Shown: positions 6,452 through 8,080 of the stretch, piece by piece
How positions within the stretch are numbered: position 1 is the first letter of the stretch
Layout: every line of letters begins with the position of its first letter
Assembly (NCBI GenBank): GCA_030691225.1
Contig: JAUYES010000269.1
Coordinates: 1 to 8,080 of the forward strand
Reading direction: 5' to 3'
DNA: 8,080 nt
Origin: Holophaga sp.
GTDB lineage: Bacteria > Acidobacteriota > Holophagae > Holophagales > Holophagaceae
Made by a program: the position numbers and the translations under genes
The notes under the pieces: generated by a model
What the model saw: only the letters and a program-made list of their open reading frames with translations
What the model was told of the DNA's origin: nothing
Database searches by the model: none

Positions 6452-7015
6452 CTAATCGACCCAGGGCTCGCCCACGGGTAGTAGGTTTCGGCCCGCCAGA
6501 TCGTGGTAGATGATGTGGGCCATGATGTAAAAGGCACTAAAGGCGCAGAGCATCAGCACGTAGCCAGCCACCTTTGTGAGTTCGGGAAAACCAAAATGGG
6601 CGAGATCCAACAGGATGAAGCCCGCTAGCAGAAGCGTGAAGGTCAACGCCAAGGCCTTGCTGATGCGCAAGCTACCGATCCAGAGGATGACCGTGAAGAT
6701 CGTAAAGGCCACGAGGAACCAGCCGATATCTGTGGTGCTGCTTTCAAAGATTTTGTAGCGATTGCCCATCAGGATCAGGGCAAAGGAAATCCAAAAGGCC
6801 CCATAACCGGTGAAGGCGCAGTAGCCAAAGTTGTTGCCCGTCTTCATCTCTTGGAGACCCGCCATGAGCTGTGCCAAGCCGCCGAACACAATGGCCAAGG
6901 CCCAAACCGGTCCAACACCGCACCAGCCCACGTTATGAAACTGCAACATGAGGGTGGTCAGAGCAAAGCCAGCCAGACCCACGACCGCGGGGTTTCCAAG
7001 TTTAGGTTGAGACAT
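6452..7015 (-). CDS. satP: GPR1/FUN34/YaaH (SatP) family acetate/succinate transporter
   Basis: This 187-residue inner-membrane protein is of usual length for the family, which moves acetate and succinate with protons through a six-helix pore. The N-terminus carries the family signature NPAVVGLAGFALT (residues 8-20). Six hydrophobic segments are visible: about 10-30, 35-54 (GPVWALAIVFGGLAQLMAGL), 67-83 (AFTGYGAFWISFALILM), 97-114, 120-138 and 147-170. The motif QEMKTGNNFGYCAFTGYGAFW is typical of the family between helices 2 and 3. The ATG at 7015 is chosen because the signature follows it directly and AAAGGA lies 5 nt upstream; the frame continues to 7489 but that part is unrelated sequence in the divergent region. 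No acetate-activation gene is adjacent. The symbol follows E. coli SatP and rests on family membership; substrate specificity is inferred. Confidence 0.9.
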   Translation of the reverse strand: MSQPKLGNPAVVGLAGFALTTLMLQFHNVGWCGVGPVWALAIVFGGLAQLMAGLQEMKTGNNFGYCAFTGYGAFWISFALILMGNRYKIFESSTTDIGWFLVAFTIFTVILWIGSLRISKALALTFTLLLAGFILLDLAHFGFPELTKVAGYVLMLCAFSAFYIMAHIIYHDLAGRNLLPVGEPWVD

Positions 7016-7263
7016 GACAGTCCTTTCGCCATGCGCGAGAGTCGCGCAGAGAATTGATGAATCGATCTGTTCGGTACGATTCGGTCGCTGGTGACAGGCA
7101 TGACTCAAAAAGGCAAAGCCCCGTCCCGCGCAGTTCTTTGAGTCTACAGCCCAGATGGGGAATACCCAAGGCTGCTCGGGGAAGCTGTGCCTATTGGCAT
7201 ATTGGGAAGTCGAACAATAGAGGCTCCATCGTGTGGGCTGTATTCCCATCATCAAATTTTTTC
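7016..7263. promoter_or_regulatory. Divergent satP-arsR intergenic region with several dyads
   Basis: This gene-free region between divergent genes must hold the satP promoter, but I see no convincing -35/-10 pair on the minus strand. It contains GCGCGA-GAG-TCGCGC (7033-7047), GAATCG/CGATTC (7059-7064/7077-7082), GACTCAAA/TTTGAGTC (7102-7109/7137-7144), ACAGCCCA/TGGGCTGT (7146-7153/7234-7241) and GGGAATAC/GTATTCCC (7158-7165/7240-7247). The last two pairs share bases and so cannot form together. They may be operators or parts of a structured satP leader; no known riboswitch consensus was recognised. Confidence 0.5.
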
Positions 7264-7299
7264 TTGACACATCCGGACAACGATATAACTTTATGGTTG
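7264..7299 (+). promoter_or_regulatory. Putative arsR promoter with overlapping ArsR-type operator
   Basis: A consensus -35 TTGACA (7264-7269) is followed by TATAAC (7284-7289, 5 of 6 to the -10 consensus). The 14-bp spacer is short, so the exact -10 is uncertain. An imperfect 22-bp dyad, 7278-7299, has half-sites CAACGATATAA and (reverse complement) CAACCATAAAG, matching at 8 of 11 positions. It overlaps the -10 and the start region, the usual place for an autoregulatory ArsR/SmtB operator. Binding is inferred. Confidence 0.5.
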
Positions 7300-7312
7300 A
7301 AAGGTGAGTGAC

Positions 7313-7645
7313 ATGGCAACCATCCACATCGGCGATCAGATCATCAACGAAGTTAGCCAAATCTTCGGCTCCCTTGGGGACGTGTCCCGCCTGAAGATTT
7401 TGAGGACCCTCTTGGAAGCCGATGAGCCGCTCTGTCAGGGCAGCTTGGTCGAAAAGACCGGCTTGTCCCAAGCAAATGCAAGCAAACATTTGGCTTTGCT
7501 GGTACGCGTTGGTTTAGTTGCCCGAGAGCAACAAGGGAATCTCGTGTTTTTCAAACCCGTTCGTCCTATTGTCGACAATGTCTGTGATCTTGTTTGCGGT
7601 CATGCGACCGCACGCATCCAGGATGCCTACCGTTCCTTGGCTTGA
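7313..7645 (+). CDS. ArsR/SmtB-family winged-helix transcriptional repressor
   Basis: This 110-residue protein is of normal size for the family: dimeric DNA-binding repressors that release the promoter when metal or a reactive sulfur/thiol signal is bound. Helix-turn-helix region: FGSLGDVSRLKILRTLLEA (residues 18-36), LVEKTGLSQANASKHLALL (45-63), then the wing LVAREQQGNLVFFKPV (68-83). The classical ArsR alpha-3 box ELCVCDL is absent; in its place is a lone Cys41 (PLCQGSL). A Cys91-x3-Cys95-x-His97 cluster in the C-terminal helix (VCDLVCGH) is the likeliest sensing site. The ATG at 7313 is preferred, with AAAGGTGAG upstream; a GTG at 7304 would add three residues and sit within that SD. It precedes a TolC-family gene by 26 nt, so it probably controls itself and the efflux operon. 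The ligand is unknown. Confidence 0.88.
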   Translation: MATIHIGDQIINEVSQIFGSLGDVSRLKILRTLLEADEPLCQGSLVEKTGLSQANASKHLALLVRVGLVAREQQGNLVFFKPVRPIVDNVCDLVCGHATARIQDAYRSLA

Positions 7646-7657
7646 GTTTTTTTGAAA

Positions 7658-7679
7658 GGGAGTATTCCTATATGGTTGA
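7658..7679 (+). promoter_or_regulatory. RBS and repeated operator half-site at the tolC-like start
   Basis: GGGAG (7658-7662) is the likely ribosome binding site for the ATG at 7672. TATGGTTGA at 7671-7679 spans the start codon and exactly repeats 7292-7300, the right half of the proposed ArsR operator. No inverted partner is seen here, so specific repressor binding is doubtful. Confidence 0.35.
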
Positions 7680-8080
7680 TAACTTGAGGTATCTAATTCC
7701 CTTGGCCACCCTGGCCTTGCAGGCTCAAGCTCCCATGAGCATCCAGGAAGCCATCCAAACCGCCTGGTCCAAACAATCGGGCCTTCAAGCGGGCGAGGCC
7801 ATGGTCGCCAAGGCCCGGGCTGATGCCGAGGCCATGCGTTCGCTGCGCCTGCCTTCCGCCACACTGGGAGTGGGCTTCATGCGCACCGACGAACCCATGA
7901 TGGCCTTTGGGACCAAGCTCGATCAGGCCCGCATCGCCCAGATGGATTTCATGCCCTCGAAGCTGAATCATCCCGATGCGGTCCAGGGTACGGGCGCTAC
8001 GTTGACCCTGAGCCAGCCCCTCTATGCCGGTGGGCGTCTGGATGCTGCCCGGCGCGCCGGGGCTGCGATGGCCAATGCCG
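7672..8080 (+). CDS. TolC-family outer-membrane efflux protein, N-terminal part
   Basis: A 136-codon open frame begins at the ATG at 7672 and runs off the window. The GGGAG at 7658-7662 lies about 9 nt upstream. The N-terminus is a signal peptide (RYLIPLATLALQAQA, cleavage near residue 20), followed by MSIQEAIQTAWSKQSGLQAGEAMVAKARADAEA, the typical first TolC repeat in which a short SxxEAI motif leads into a long coiled-coil helix. RSLRLPSATLGVGF and TGATLTLSQPLYAGGRLDAARRAG then match the beta-barrel strand and the xQPLYxGGRL signature of the family. TolC homologues form the outer-membrane channel of RND, ABC or MFS tripartite exporters. Placement 26 nt after an ArsR-type repressor suggests export of a metal or toxic compound; the adaptor and pump genes would be expected to the right of the window. 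The start codon repeats the operator half-site TATGGTTGA. Confidence 0.9.
   Translation, partial: MVDNLRYLIPLATLALQAQAPMSIQEAIQTAWSKQSGLQAGEAMVAKARADAEAMRSLRLPSATLGVGFMRTDEPMMAFGTKLDQARIAQMDFMPSKLNHPDAVQGTGATLTLSQPLYAGGRLDAARRAGAAMANA

Noticed and set aside
7101..7170. c-di-GMP (GEMM-I) riboswitch suggested by GGCAAAGCC near 7112
   Set aside because: The second conserved block (GACGCAAAGC) and the downstream tetraloop-receptor elements are missing.
7016..7489. Extension of the satP frame to 7489
   Set aside because: It runs through the divergent promoter region and over the arsR gene; the SatP family begins at the ATG at 7015.

Overview
The window is about 8 kb of bacterial chromosome with compact, mostly GC-rich genes. 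Export signals on several products, a TolC-type protein and a probable outer-membrane barrel show a diderm (Gram-negative-type) organism. A large secreted S9 peptidase and a TolB-propeller/CehA-type hydrolase are the sort of genes common in Acidobacteriota and similar environmental heterotrophs. A Holophaga/Geothrix-like source is my guess from gene flavour only; no rRNA or marker gene is present to test it.

Layout. (1) 1-959, + strand: C-terminal part of a prolyl-oligopeptidase-family (S9) serine peptidase with the full Ser/Asp/His triad. (2) 1054-2001, +: complete carbamate kinase (arcC-like) with its own extended -10 promoter and a strong intrinsic terminator, not accompanied by other arginine deiminase genes. 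(3) 2002-2391: gene-free gap between convergent genes. It holds the terminator and a structured ~226-bp element (2139-2364) bounded by inverted arms, each made of three 9-nt CAGGAT units, with two further hairpins inside and a T8 run just outside. (4) 3853-2392, - strand: three small envelope-type genes of unknown function (secreted protein, three-helix membrane protein, probable outer-membrane barrel), visibly less GC-rich than the flanks. (5) 6343-3929, -: 804-residue secreted protein combining a TolB/PD40-like propeller with a CehA/McbA-type metallohydrolase domain; a perfect 17-bp hairpin overlaps its ribosome binding site. (6) 7015-6452, -: SatP/YaaH (GPR1/FUN34) acetate/succinate-type transporter. 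(7) 7016-7312: divergent regulatory region rich in dyads. (8) 7313-7645, +: ArsR/SmtB-family repressor with a likely autoregulatory operator, followed after 26 nt by (9) the start of a TolC-family outer-membrane efflux gene (7672 to the window end).

How they fit together: the ArsR-TolC pair looks like the start of a metal- or thiol-responsive efflux operon whose remaining genes should lie to the right. The peptidase, carbamate kinase, hydrolase and acetate transporter look like independent housekeeping or catabolic units. No CRISPR array, tRNA, rRNA, transposase or recognisable defence system is present. The least explained parts are the inverted-repeat element at 2139-2364, the hairpin at 6351-6389 and the lower-GC three-gene cassette.
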